Notes: generated by a model from the sequence alone, not told the origin. A DNA stretch of 42,256 nt from Prorocentrum cordatum (GCA_963575745.1 CAUYUJ010014546.1:164456-206711), one strand, 5' to 3'. Shown: positions 28,060 to 39,539, counted from the stretch's first letter. Numbers and translations are program-made.

Positions 28060-28175
28060 AAGCAGAAGAACGGAGGAGGAAGGGCGAGAGAGGACCATGA
28101 GGACGAGGAGGAGAAGGAGGAGAAGGAGGAGGAGTAGGAGGAGGAGGAGGAGGAGGAGGAGGAGGAGGAGGAGGA
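28060..28175 (+). repeat. (GGA)n polypurine tract
   Basis: AGGAGAAGGAGGAG.. repeat, directly beside the dispersed repeat family copy 2. Confidence 0.95.
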
Positions 28176-28197
28176 AAAACGAGAGAAGGACCCAGGG

Positions 28198-28378
28198 ATC
28201 CGACGCTCCAAAAAGAAAGAGAACGGCAGGATTTTAGGCTGTTTTCGGCCTCGGGGGGCCCTCGCCGGGCCTCGGGATCGCCAGAAAACGGCTCAGGACG
28301 AGAAACTGGGCCCCAGGAAATGGTCTGGACCTCCGGGGCCCACGCATCGACAAACACTGGAGCGGCCCGATGTCTGGG
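28198..28378 (-). repeat. Dispersed repeat family, copy 2 (inverted)
   Basis: Reverse complement matches copy 1 at 16440: GGGCCGCTCCAG..TCGATGCGTGGGCCC, GAGGTCCAGACC, TTTCTCGTCCTGAGCCGTTT and GGAGCGTCGGATC. As in copy 1, the family's end abuts a GGA tract, but here with the tract in opposite orientation relative to the family. Confidence 0.8.
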
Positions 28379-28380
28379 GT

Positions 28381-28970
28381 GGACGCGGGATGGATGAATG
28401 AGGACAAGAGAAGGCGGATGCGGAATGAGGAAGACACGGGAGAGAGTGGACGAGATGAGGGAGGACGAGAGAGGGAAGACGAGGAGAACGGGTGGGGAAG
28501 GACAACACGATGGATGGATGGGATGAGACGCGGCTGGACGGAAAACGGTGAAACATGACGGATTGAGATGGCGTGGAGCTCAGGGTTGACCGAGACCGTG
28601 CGCGAAAGGGCTGGAGGGGATTGAGCGGGCTGGAAGAAGAGGGGGGGATGCGGTGGCGGGTGAGGAGACTCGATCCGAGACGCGGCGCAAAGGGGTCCAT
28701 GTAGCCAGCTGCTTATAAAAACGACCCCGGCGATAATCTCACCAGCCCTCTGAGCGACAGGTGGTCCAACGATATCTTTCTTTCCTCTTCCACAACCCCT
28801 TCTTCCACTGCGGGGAAGGGTTTATCACTGTTCCCTATTAAAATGCACTCCCTCCCCCAGGCGACCAGCAGCTAACCAGGAATAGTGAGGACACCATGAG
28901 GCCCTCCCCCATCCCTGCCAACAAAGTTATCCCAATGCGACCCTACCTAGGAGTTGGAGCATCTAGGAAA
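28381..28970. other. Purine-rich spacer, no recognisable gene
   Basis: 28385-28560 is strongly purine-rich on the plus strand (GGATGGATGAATGAGGAC-like); the rest is unique. No domain or RNA gene is recognisable. Confidence 0.5.
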
Positions 28971-29066
28971 GCAACATCTACATCTACACCGACAGCTACA
29001 TTAACATATACACCTGCATGTACATCTACATCAACATTAACAGCGAGACTCACATCTAAATCTACA
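28971..29066 (+). repeat. Degenerate ACATCT hexanucleotide repeat
   Basis: ACATCTACATCTAC.. with variants ACATTAACATATACACC. It leads directly into the GCTAT repeat. Confidence 0.85.
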
Positions 29067-29068
29067 AA

Positions 29069-29600
29069 CGCTATGCTATGCTATGCTATACTGCGCTATG
29101 CTATGCTATGCTATGCTATGCTGCGCTATGCTATGCTATGCTATGCTATGCTGCGCTATGCTATGCTATGATATGCTATGCTATGCTATGCTGCGCTATG
29201 CTATGCTATGCTATGCGATGCTGCGCTATGCTATGCTATGCTATGCTGCGCTATGCTATGCTATGCTATGCTGCGCTATGCTATGCTATGCTGTGCTATG
29301 CTATGCTATGCTACGCTGTGCTATGCTAAACAAAGCGATGCTATGCTATGCTATGCTGCGCTATGCCATGCTATGCTATGCTATGCTATGCTATGCTATG
29401 CTGCGCTATGCTATGCGGTGTTATGCTATGCTATGCAATGCTATACTATGATATGCTATGCTGCGCTATGCTAATGCTGCGCTGCGCTAAGCTAAACTAA
29501 GCTGAGCTAAGCTAAGCTAGGCTAGGCTAAGCTAAACTAAGCTAAGGTAGGCTAGGCTAAGTTAAGCTAGGCTAGGCTTAGATGAGATAAGCACCGCTAA
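29069..29600 (+). repeat. (GCTAT)n then (GCTAA)n microsatellite
   Basis: 29069-29475 is GCTAT with a regularly interspersed GCTGC unit, one every 4-6 units, so a higher-order pattern exists. From about 29476 the unit becomes GCTAA/GCTAG to about 29600. Frames reading MLCYAM-like repeats come from it. Confidence 0.97.
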
Positions 29601-29610
29601 GCTAAGGGGA

Positions 29611-29995
29611 CGTAACTGGGGGAACCGCGGGGCGGATACTGGGGGAACCGCCCGGGGCGAGTTGCACTGCCCGGCCCTTTAAGCATACCGAATAAGAACC
29701 CTTCTAGGCAGAGCCTAGGTAGGGAACAATACAAAACGCACTCTGCCTCCACATTAGAAGCGTGTGCGGCCGACCTCATGCGGCCCAACCCCCACCGTCC
29801 CTATCAAAAACTATGCACAGTATACTTTGGGGCAATTCTTGAGTCCTGTTCGTGAGGCCCGCGACCACTTTGTATGGTTTTTGTCATGGGCGGCGGGGGT
29901 GTCAGCCTATTGCCAACTGTGCGCAAGGCTACCATCACTAACATTAGCCTGCCGAAGAACCCAACCATCTGCAGTTGTGGGTACAGCAGTTGTAT
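29611..29995. other. No recognisable gene
   Basis: Spacer between the microsatellite and the 90-bp satellite. Contains the duplicated phrase GGGGGAACCGC near 29617 and 29640. No coding call. Confidence 0.5.
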
Positions 29996-29997
29996 GC

Positions 29998-30906
29998 ACC
30001 GCATTCAGTGGGGCTCCCTATGACGCCGCGAAGTGTGTGAAGGGGGTGCCACAATTGGGTGCGGTGGGCACATGCGAACGCTGGCATTTGGGCCTTCGGT
30101 GGGGCTCCCCATAGGGCCAACATGGGTGCGGTGGGCGCATGCGGACGCTGGCAATTGGGCCTTCGGTGGTGCTCCCGATGGGGCCGCGAAACGTTTGAGG
30201 GGCGTGCCAAGATGGGTGCGATGGGCGCATGCAAACGCTGGCAAGTGGGCCTGCGATGGTGCTCCCTATGAGGCCACGAAGCGTGTGAAGAGTGTGCCAA
30301 CAAGGGTGCGGTGGGCGCATGCGAACGCTGGCATTTGTGCCTCCGATGGGGTTTCCCGTGGGGCCCCGAAGCGTGTGAGGCGCGTGCCAAAAATGGGTGC
30401 GGTGGGGGCATGCGAGCGCTGGCATTTGAGCCATCAGTGGGGCTCCCAGTGGGGCCACGAAGCGTGTGAGGGGCGTGCCCAAATAGGTGCGGTAAGCGCA
30501 TGCGAACGCTGGCATTCGGATCTTCGGTGGGGCTCCCTATGGGGCCACGAAGCGTGTGAGGGGTGTGCCAAAATAGGTGCGGTAAGCGCATGCGACCGCT
30601 GGCAATTGGCCCTTCGGTGGTGCTCCCTGTGGGGTCGCGAAACGTGTGAGGTGCGTGCTAGAATGGGTGCGGTGGGTGCGTGCGAGCGCTGGCATTTGGG
30701 CCATCGGTGGGGCTCCCACTGGGGCCACGAAGCGTATGAACGGTGAGCCACAATGGGTGCGGTGGGCGCATGCGAACGCTGGCAATTGGGCCTTCGGTGG
30801 GGCTCCCAGTGGATCCACGAAATGTGTGCGGGGTGTGCCAAAATGGGTGCGGTGGGCGCATGCGACCGCTGGCATTTGGGCCTTTGATGGGGCTCCCTGC
30901 GGGGCC
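29998..30906 (+). repeat. 90-bp satellite, left block
   Basis: About ten units of a repeat such as GGTGCGGTGGGCGCATGCGA, then ACGCTGGCA, TTCGGTGGGGCTCCC, GGGGCCACGAAGCGTGTGA. The GCGCATGC word falls at 30068, 30135, 30225, 30315, 30406, 30496, 30586, 30676, 30766 and 30856, so the period is 90 bp with one 67-bp and one 91-bp step. The array stops at the LINE-2 3' end and resumes at 37529. Confidence 0.95.
30891..30906. repeat. LINE-2 target-site duplication, 3' side
   Basis: GGCTCCCTGCGGGGCC. It matches 37529-37544 (GGCCCCCTGTGGGGCC) at 14 of 16 positions and adjoins four T (A in sense) at the LINE end. Confidence 0.75.
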
Positions 30907-30965
30907 TTTTCTTGAACTCCACGCCAACATCGAAGTCCTCTAAATGACGAACAGGCGCCCCCCCG

Positions 30966-33900
30966 CTATGATGAGGAGCGGGGGGGCCCGAGAGAAGATC
31001 GGGCGTGCGTGTTGAAGCACTGCAGCAAATTGTCAGTGCCAACAGCAACGCCCGCAGCACGAAACCTGTAATGCGGGTGACGCTCTGTGCGTAGCGCAGT
31101 CTGGCGATATCCCGCAGCTCGAGATGGCGGCGGTTGGCACTTGGCCCCGGGGCCTCGCGCAGACGCACCGCTAGAGTACGGCTTGCACCGCGTGCACATG
31201 AACAGAACAGAGCCGCCGAAGCAATCGATCGCGATCGTGCGGTGCTCGAAGGCGCCCTGGCGCGAAGCGTGCAGCGGGGAGTCGAGAGGGCAGGCCCCAG
31301 GAGGGGGCTTCGCCACCGACCTCCTCCCTCGAAGGCAGACAGCGCAACTCCGCACGCCCGACAAGGATTCCCAGCGGTGTCCTGCCGGCGCCTCTGTGGC
31401 AGAGGGCACGGCTGGCACGCGCTCGACCTCGGAGAGATCCAGAGCTTGCCACAGGTGCAGAACATTGGCCGCAAAACGAATAATCTAGCGCGCAAAAGAA
31501 ACGAGCTGGTCCGCAGCGTCCAGCTGGTCCTGAGAGGACGGGTGCAGACGCACGGCATGCTTAGCCGCGGCGTCTGCGTGGTGGTTGCCGAGGCGCTTCC
31601 AGCGCTCGACAGCATCGATCCCGCTCTCATCCGTGTCTTTGTGAGCGGCTACCTGAAGACACGGGGCAGGCTTTCTGCCATGGGCGTAGAGTTGCAAGAC
31701 AGCTCCCGAGTAGGCCCTTTTACCCGAGAGCTGCTCTTCTGGGCCTGCTGGCCAGCTTGACAACATTACTACAATCAGAATGCGCTAGCTGATTGGCCCA
31801 CGTCCAGCGGCTGAATTCGGCAGACTGGGGCGTCTGAGGATACGGGGCCCAAGCGGGGGCCCTGAATTCGGCAACAGAGTCACCCGAGCTGTCGGCCATA
31901 ACGACACTGCTGGCGGCACGAGAGAGCTCACGAATGCCGAGTCTGCTGCTAGACCCGCCAATGAAGACGTCACCCCAGACCTGGGAGCCAGCCGCGAGAC
32001 CCGAGGGAGAGACGAGGTCATTCCGGTGCCACACAAGAAGGCCCATCGTCCGACTCGGCGAGGGGCTTCGGGTAACGGTCGGTGGGGTGGTGGAAAGCCC
32101 CTGAAATAAACGCAAACTCTTCTTCTTTGCTGTCCTTAGCGGCCAGGGCAGCCTCCGCCGTGCTCCTGTCCACTAGGCTCGATCTAAGCCCAGCGGCAGG
32201 CACGTGCGCGCATTCCCACGACCTGTGGAAAATCGTGTCGAGGCCGCTGCAGAAGAGGTAGAGGCCGTCCGCCAAGCGGCCTATGCTGATGGCGCGGTCC
32301 CCCGTGAAAAAAGCTTCCGTGGCAAATGCTCTGATATGAGCGTTCTGAAGGGCAGTGTGCTTCATGGGGGCGGGGGCCTCGCGTGGCACATCATAGCGCA
32401 GCCTAGGGGCGACGCCCCTCTTCTCCCCCGACGGCCGTTCCAGCATCCTGAAATGACCGACTTCGAAAAGGATCTTGATCAGGGCGGGCGGACAGATGCC
32501 AAGCGGAATCGACATCCTGCGGTCATCTCGCACCGCCATGAAGTTACCAATGCACCAGCCGAGGCGAACCAACGACATCCTGAGAGCAGACACAGGACCC
32601 GCGACAGACCTCCAAGAGCTTCCCACGCGCGGCGCAAGGCAGGCAGAGAAATGCCCCACTCGTAAGCTCCCGAGCGGCTGAGCCAGATCTCCTCCGACCA
32701 TCTCACAATGGGGGCGGCGGCGGTGCGCCGGCGCGGATCAAAATCAAGCAGCGCGGCAATGGTCAGAGAACGCAATTGAGAGCGAGGCCTGGCGACCGAA
32801 CACACTTGCCTGCACATGCGCAACAGCTCCAGATCGCTAGCGCGCGTGATTTCGGAACCGTACGAGGCCCCCGCCAGGGGCCCCGCCGAGAAAGCCTGCA
32901 AAACCTAGGGCCGAGACAACATCTGGTTTTGCCCTCTGAGGCGATTGGCAGCACGAGAAGCTTTCGCAATCCTCATTTTGGACTTAACCGAATGGTCATG
33001 GACCCTGAGCGCTCGACCAACAGTGTAGTCCACACCTAGGTTGACAACGCTCGAGGTAAAATTCCGTCCAAGGTGAGAAATCTCAAACGACACCACATCT
33101 CCTATCGCCTTCGAGGAGGCCGCAACGGCAGTTTTGGCCAACGCGAGAGAACAGCCGAACCAAGACTCAACAACACTGTGGAGCGCCTTAGCCCCTTCGA
33201 CAGTCGACCTGATGACGACCCGAGAGGGGCCCGTGCAAGACAGACCTTGATCGTCGATATAGACGTCGAGGTCCAGACAGGGTTGAGTTGGCAAGGAATC
33301 GTACCCGTCCTGGTAGAACACTCAGGTGAACGTCGTGGCCGTCGAACAGCAGGCGACGACGCCTCGCAGGCAAACGTAGGGCCTTCGAGCCATCCTCCTA
33401 AGCAGAGGAAGCGGCCGCATCTGCGCGCAAAGATGCACGGCCTGGCGATGGCCAGAGGGAACCCATGCTCCCCGCGCCTGTGCCTCAGCTCTTTGAGACA
33501 ACTGTTCTCGTAGAGCTTGCGAAGGTCAAGGAGCACGCTGCATGACTGCCCCCCTCTGGCCGACCCAGCCTCGGCAATGGCCGCCTGTCTCCAGACCGCG
33601 TCAGCCGCCCCGCGAAACTGACTGGCGGCCCAGGGCCTTCCGGGGTGTTGCTGCTCCCAGTTCGGGGCGAGGGGCCGCCGACCGCGGCCCCAAACCCTGA
33701 GCCAGGAGCATGGCGCCCCAACCGGTCTGGGACCGCCAGTCGAACGTGACGGCAGAAATATGCGGCGGCAGGCGGCGCCAAGAGACTCCATAATCGAGAA
33801 GACGGCGCTCAGGCACTCTTGCGCGGCATCCGATAGCAGCGAGACGTGCTTGCAATGGAACCCATCCACTGCAACGGCCGAGGTTTCTTTGTGCGATCTG

Positions 33901-35701
33901 AAAATCTCACGAATCTCACTGGCAGACACACGGGGGAGAGGGTCGCACAAGACTCCATCGAACTGGGCCCCCCTGCCCTCGCCCCGCATACTGCTGAAGC
34001 GAACCCCTTCCGCCTTGAGCAGCGAAGGCGGGTCGCTGACCGCGCGGCCAGCGGCGGAGAAGGTCGAGGACGGCACCCGTGGCGTCGGATCTCTAATGGA
34101 TAGGTGGACTCTCCTAGCTCCCTTATCTACCGCAACGTGCAGCCAGGCGGACCAGTTTGCGCGCCTCTGCGCGTAATGCTTGGCGTCAGCAGCCTGAATA
34201 GCTTCGCGCGCCTGTGTATGCGGATTGATCGCCGAGGGGCTCGATATTCCCATCCGATGCTAAAAAAGCGGAGACCTCATCGGCCACGCGACTGAAGAGC
34301 TGCTCGCCGTCCGCCTTCGCGGCCGAGACTTCGGGCGGGGGCTCCACCGGCGAGCCGCCCAACCTTGCAGCAGTGGCGCGCGCGCCTCCACGGCGAGAAT
34401 GAATGAACGCGCGAAGCTGTTGCCCTAACCATCTGATGTCTCGGCGAGCTGGGTGCCGCACCTTTCCGTCTTCAGGCAGAATTGGCTTCCGCGCAAGCTG
34501 GGGGTCGAGGCCACGGGTGCCGAGCTTAGGGGGGGGGGGGGGGGCTCCGACAAGGGGGGTGAGGTCGCGCTCGGCATGGTCGGCCCAACGGCGATAAAGC
34601 GGCTCCGACAACCTCCTGACCCCATCCAAGTCCCTTCCTTCAGACACTGCTCCGCCGAGGCAGCGAGGGCGTCTCCATCGCACCGGCTGTCCTAGGGAGA
34701 GGGGCCGAACGCCTGTCTACAAGGCGAGGGGGGGGGGAGTGGGGGCAAGGCGGGGGTGGGGGGTGGGGGGGCTTCCTGAAGGTGGGAACTTGGAGGGCGG
34801 CCAGCTGGGGGTGGCACGCTAACTGGGCAGGGCGATGGGGCGAGAGCTCCGTGTCCAACAGCGTCTCGATCGATTTGATGCACTTAGCCAAACCTCCTGA
34901 ACACACGGAATAATCGAACGTGGTGGGAGGGCCTGCGGGGTAACGAGTGGCAACCGCAGGAAAGATGAGGCTGCCCTTCAGCTCAGAGACGGAAGAAGAA
35001 GACTCGAGCTCGGCTGGCTCGGACTTGAAATCGCCCCCCCAGCGCCCGCGGCTGGCCGACTGCCGGCAGCTGCGCACCTAAGTTGGCGAGCGGGCCAAGA
35101 TTGGAATCGCTGAGGGCTTCAAAGTGGTGAAGGTAAACGGACGCGACGACAATGGGGGGGTCTCAGGGAAATGAGCCGAGCAAGCGATGCATCTCCCATC
35201 CGTCGTGATGGCACCGTCGATGGTCAGGCAACCATCCAGGAACGCACGAATATGGCGAGTGGGGATGGCTGGGGCCCAGGCCGACTTCCATCCTCTGCGG
35301 ATGCGCCGAGCGCGGGCCTGCTCGATGTTCTCCTGCGAAACCAGACGGTGCTCTTGAGCGAGCACAATGTGGGCGGAGCAGTCTTCCAACGCACCCTTCA
35401 ACGTGCCCCATGAGTTGGCATTGGTGGTGCGGATCGCGAGGGGCACCATAATATCTGCTGAGAGGCCATCCGAAGACTGTTCGCTGCCAGCGAGAGGGGC
35501 TGACAGCGTAAGATTCACGCTGCTAACCTTGTGAAGCGACGCATTCCAACTGGCAGAATTGCGCGCGCAGCTCTGCGTGCCCGAGCGAGGAGACTCGCGC
35601 TCGGGCGCTCCTGAGACCTTAGTTCCATCAAACCCGCCAAGCTTAATGCGGGGGCGAAAGGGGGCCGCGGCGGGGGGGGGGGCTCCGTGCCAACCTTGCA
35701 C
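30966..35701 (-). pseudogene. LINE-2 ORF2 relic (endonuclease, RT, RNase H)
   Basis: Collinear with LINE-1 ORF2 but spread over several frames. Endonuclease: IVLAQEHRL (about 35360) and GGDFKSEP (about 35030, where LINE-1 has GGDFN, so Asn became Lys), then FDYSVCSGGLAKCI. Reverse transcriptase: AVAVDGFHCKH, VWRQAAIAEAG, VLLDLRKLYEN (motif A, about 33530) and VYIDDQGLS (motif C, about 33255). A TAG at about 32905 interrupts the frame before AGPLAGASYGSEI. RNase H: FIGGSSS (about 31965) replaces YVDGS, losing the first catalytic Asp, while QSAEF, SDCSN and AAHKD keep the other acids and His. The tail keeps CAVC and CTRC pairs (about 31340 and 31195). Frame changes lie near 35080, 34680, 34230, 33770, 33320, 32640, 32050 and 31740. 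Confidence 0.85.
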
Positions 35702-35807
35702 GACGGCCCACCAAGGGAGAACGCAGGATACAACGCCCTTGATAGCGAGAAGTCCAGCGGAGCGCAGGCAACAGCTTCTGACTGCTTGGCGGCGTGTGGC
35801 GACTTAC

Positions 35808-37363
35808 CTAAGGTCCCCCTCTTGCGCATAAGGTGGGCTTGAACAGCGGAAGGGGCTTTCTTGCGCGCGTCAAAACCACCAGGCCCCCCCTCGGGGGCGC
35901 AGAGCGAGCGACTGACCAACGGACCCCAAGCGACCGACGAGTCGACCGACGAACAGAGGTCTCTATGGCGCGCCTCCAGGGGGGGGGGGGGGGCAAGTCG
36001 GACTGGGGGGGGCGCGCCTGCGATGGGATCTGCGCGCTCACGGGCGGAGCCAGCTTTCGGGGCCAAGGTGGGGCCCCCGCCGCTGGCCTCGGTGCCCGTC
36101 GTCGCCGCCGCGGCGGCGCCAGGCTGTGGCGGGGCGCCCTGGCTGTCGACCCTGGCCCCGCGGCCTGGCCTGGAGGTGCTGGCGCAGGAGGTCCCGCGCC
36201 CGCTGGAGACGCAGGGGCTGGGCGCTCAGCCGCAGCAGCTCCAGCCCCAGGGTGCGGGGCGGCTGGCGGAGCGCCTCCACCGCCCTGCAGCTCTGCCTTA
36301 TCGTCCTCGTTGGTGCGTCTGCGCTTGGCAGCCAAATTCTTGAGGCGCGCCGCGTGCGTCTGCCTGAGCTCGTCCATCTTCTGCTTAGCGCCCGCAAGCA
36401 GCGCGCCATCCATGGGCGAGAGGCCCTGCTCGAGCTGCTGCACTCGCGACTCGATCTCCGCGTTGTCCTCTTCGTCGAGGTCGTGGCCGTCACATTTGAA
36501 CCAACTCGCAGACGCTGATGTCGAAGACCTGCGCGGAACGATTCTAATCCATTGTGTCCTCCAATGACAGCTTGCACTGAGACTGGGGCTGCTTGTTTTT
36601 CGGCAGCTCCCGAGACTCGAGCAGGTGCAGCGCCAGACTGCTGTGCTCGGCCTCGGCCTTGATGAGCTCACTGCGAAGCTCCAGGACCACCGTCTTCTGC
36701 TCGCCGAGCTGGCGTTCCAATGCCTCGTGCTTCTCCAGCGCTGACTCGAGCTTCTTGTTGGCGCCCCGCATCTTCCAGCTGGCCTTGTTGAGGCGGGCCT
36801 GGACGGACTCGGGGGCTTCCTTCGGCGCCGTGGGAGCCTTAGCGGCCCGACGACATGACTCAGCCTGCTTCCCTTCGCCAAGCTTGTCGTGCAGCGCTGC
36901 CATGGTCTCGTGCCCCATCCGCCGACATGCCCAGAATCGCAGCGCCAGCTCCCATGGCCTGGGGCTGCTGGGCCCCCTCCCTTGGTTTGGCCGCTGTAAC
37001 CTTTGCCGAGGCCCCCCTCCTCCAGCTAGCTCTCCATGGGGAAGCCTCTGCGTCCCGCGCGGAGCTGTCAGTGAGGCCGTTGGCAAGCCCAAAAAGCTGC
37101 TGGGTCGCGCCCCCTTGCCGGGCCGATGCCTGGCCTGCTGAAGGCTCGTGCGACCCACAGTGCTGGCAATATAATAACCTCGCAACATTCTTGGCGCACC
37201 CGCAAACGCCGCACTTCCACCTCTTGCTCTGGACTGCGTCGGCGCCAGCACCAGCGCCGTACTGAGGGCCAGGGGCCAAAGGGGGCCAGCCAGAGCCTGC
37301 GCGCCCAAGGAGACCTGGGGCGCCCTCGTCCTTGCCGAAGTACTCCTGCTGGCCCCAGGACAT
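35808..37363 (-). pseudogene. LINE-2 ORF1 relic (zinc finger, coiled coil)
   Basis: Starts at MSWGQQEYFG (37363). KRWKCGVCGCAKNVARLLYC (about 37230) gives the same CxxC-X11-CxxC finger as LINE-1 ORF1. The frame changes near 36920 into a coiled-coil stretch (KKLESALEKHEALERQLGEQ, about 36760-36700), stops at 36544, and resumes in a third frame with DEEDNAEIESRVQQLEQ and KNLAAKRRRTNEDDKAEL, matching the acidic and basic ends of LINE-1 ORF1. A Pro/Ala-rich end follows. Confidence 0.8.
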
Positions 37364-37516
37364 CGCTGGGTAGGGGCCGTGGTCGTGAGCTTGGAGAGCG
37401 AACTCCAAGCCAACATAGAGTCCGAACTGGAATGAACCAGTCGGGGAGGAAACGTCGGTGCAAGCACCCTGGCACTGCCGCGGACTAGCGGTGCCCACTT
37501 GTTTCGCAAGGAAGCA

Positions 37517-37527
37517 CAATGGCTACG
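37517..37527 (-). other. Degraded DinoSL at LINE-2 5' end
   Basis: In sense CCGTAGCCATT, identical to DinoSL positions 1-11; across all 21 positions (37527-37507) about 15 match. It abuts the satellite and target-site duplication, the same place as the leader in LINE-1. Confidence 0.75.
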
Positions 37528-37528
37528 G

Positions 37529-37745
37529 AGGCCCCCTGTGGGGCCACGAAGCGTGTGAGGGGTGTGCCAACATGGGCGCGGTGGGCGCATGCGACCGCGG
37601 GCCTTTGGGTCTTCGGTGGGGCTCCCAATGGGGCCATGAAGCGTGTGAGGGGTGTGCCAACATAGGTGCGGTAGGCGCATGCGAACGCTGACATTTGGGC
37701 CTTCGGTGGAGCTTCCTGTGTGGTCACGAAACGTGTGCAGTGTGT
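37529..37745 (+). repeat. 90-bp satellite, right block
   Basis: Two to three further units of the same repeat (GGGGCCACGAAGCGTGTGAG, GCGCATGCGA at about 37586 and 37676). It starts with the second LINE-2 target duplication (37529-37544). Confidence 0.93.
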
Positions 37746-38084
37746 CTGTGTGTGACGGTGATGAGAGGAGGGATGGGGGCAGCAGGAGGATGAGGAGTGA
37801 ACGTGGGGACCGTCTCTTCGAAACGAGGACCCAACACCACATGATGGTTGGGAACAATTCATACAACATGCACCTCGCGGCTAAATCTGGTTCAGGCGCA
37901 GCCACCCCGCGATCACTTTCAAGTGGTTTTTGGCAGGAACGGCGGGGGTGGTGGCGAATGGCCTGCTGTGCGCAGGCCCACCAAACACAATTATGGGCAT
38001 TGGTTTTCGACGTGGGAAGTGGGGGCCGACATGTTTCCCGATGTGTGCTGTCACGTGCGCGTGCGCAACTAACCTATTCTGCAC
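37746..38084. other. No recognisable gene
   Basis: Unique spacer. Open frames here are continuations of satellite or repeat frames. Confidence 0.5.
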
Positions 38085-38265
38085 GTGCCTCGAACGTGGC
38101 GCACCTGGCGCGGCTGGAGCATGCGGCGCACCTGGCGCACGCGGAGCACGTGGCGCACCTGGCGCACCAAGCGTGCCTGGCACGCTCGGGCCCCAGGGGT
38201 GCCTGGCGCGCGTGGCGCGCCTGGCACGCGTGGCGCACCTCGTTCCAGCGTCGCGCACATAGTAG
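38085..38265 (+). repeat. Short GGCGCACCT-type minisatellite
   Basis: Units such as GTGGCGCACCTGGCGCAC and GCATGCGGCGCACCTGG of 9-12 nt. Collagen-like Gly-Ala-Pro frames on both strands result from it. Confidence 0.8.
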
Positions 38266-38997
38266 CTGTCCATCCAAAGACGGCCGCTGAACATGCTCAG
38301 GCTCGGGTGTTACTTATGTGTTGAGAGGGCGGGTGGGGGTGATCTAGACGGCTTGCAATCCATGGGGGCGTCTTGGCACCTCCCCCTGCCCCCTCCTCTG
38401 GACCTGGGCGGGGGGTCTCGCGAGGTGTCAGAGGGTCCTTTTCGCCCAAGATGGCTCCAGGGGTAACTACTCGCAAATGTGCTATATCCGCCGCGGGGAA
38501 ATCACGATCCATGTCACGAAGAGAACTTCCCCTGGGGCTTCGGCCTGGCGCGCCAACCACCTGGAAGGCTTGCCCAGAGGTGGTTGCCAATGTAGCGGAG
38601 CAAGACATACAAACGCAGCACCGCCGCTCTCGCCAAGGCTCTACCGCGAGGCTCCGCCCCAGCAAAAAGGCGACGTGCTGTGCCCCAATCACAGACAAAG
38701 TGGCCGGAGAGTACTTGTGGCCTGCACGGCAGCGACGCTCTCCACTAAACCCACTGCAAGGCCCAGGACCAGGTATTGCGCGAGCTTGCGGTATCGGCCC
38801 AGACAAGTATACGGGTCGTATACGCTCACCGGCGTTATGGCTTCGGGTGAAGCGACTGGGCGCCCAGCGCGCCCTTCGCACGGCGCGGGTGGCCGCGGAC
38901 CGCGGCCGGTGCGGCGGCCCGCGAAAGGCGGGCGGGCGTTCCCTCCGCTGCGCCCGCCGTGGCTACTCACAGGGGGACTTTGACCACTCAAGCGACT
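38266..38997. other. No recognisable gene
   Basis: GC-rich unique sequence. A minus-strand frame near 38830-38690 contains a hydrophobic stretch (LAQYLVLGLAVGLVESVAAV), but no start, domain or neighbour supports a gene. Confidence 0.45.
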
Positions 38998-39334
38998 GGT
39001 GGTGATGATGATGATGATGATGAGGATGATGAGGATGATTACGACGATGATGATGCTGCTGATGATGATGGTGGCCTTGGTGGTGATGATGATGGTGCCG
39101 GTGACGACGACGAGGACGATGATAATGCTGATGATGATGACGATTCTGATGACGCTGATGATGACGGTGACGACGATGATGACGACGATGATGATGATGA
39201 TGATGGTGATGTTCTTGGTGATGGTGATCGTGATGAAGATAATGATGAGGATCCTGATGATGATTGTGGTGATGTTCATGGTGGTAACGATAATGCTGCT
39301 GATGATGATAATGATAGTGGTGATGATGACCATT

Positions 39335-39388
<54 letters not shown>

Positions 39389-39515
39389 GTGCTGATGATA
39401 CTGATTCTGATCATGAGGATTAAAATGCTACTGATAATGCTAATGATGATGATGCTGATGATGCTGCTGCTGATGATGGTGATGGCGATGGCGGTGGTTG
39501 TGGTGATGACGACGA
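38998..39515 (+). repeat. (GAT)n trinucleotide repeat
   Basis: GATGATGAT with frequent single-base variants over about 500 bp, purest at 39335-39388. Poly-Asp, poly-Met and poly-Ile frames are by-products. Confidence 0.97.
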
Positions 39516-39539
39516 TGCCCACACCCCTTGCGTCGCAGT

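Larger units (their letters stand above)
30907..37527 (-). mobile_element. LINE-2: full-length, decayed LINE inserted in the satellite
   Basis: 6621 bp, nearly the same length and design as LINE-1 but strongly diverged in protein sequence, so a separate family. In sense: degraded DinoSL (37527), ORF1 relic, ORF2 relic with endonuclease, reverse transcriptase, RNase H and zinc pair, and AAAA at the end. Satellite units lie on both sides and a 16-bp direct repeat (two mismatches) flanks it. Multiple frameshifts and at least one nonsense codon show it is dead. Confidence 0.88.

Noticed and set aside
29078-29474. Cys/Tyr/Ala/Met-rich frames
   Set aside because: Translation of the GCTAT pentanucleotide repeat.
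29998-30910. CRISPR-like array, because of regular 90-bp spacing
   Set aside because: No repeat-spacer structure: the entire 90-bp unit is repeated, and the context is eukaryotic.
38959-39423. Acidic poly-Asp open frame of 154 codons
   Set aside because: Produced by the GAT repeat; all three frames are open and no other protein-like sequence is attached.
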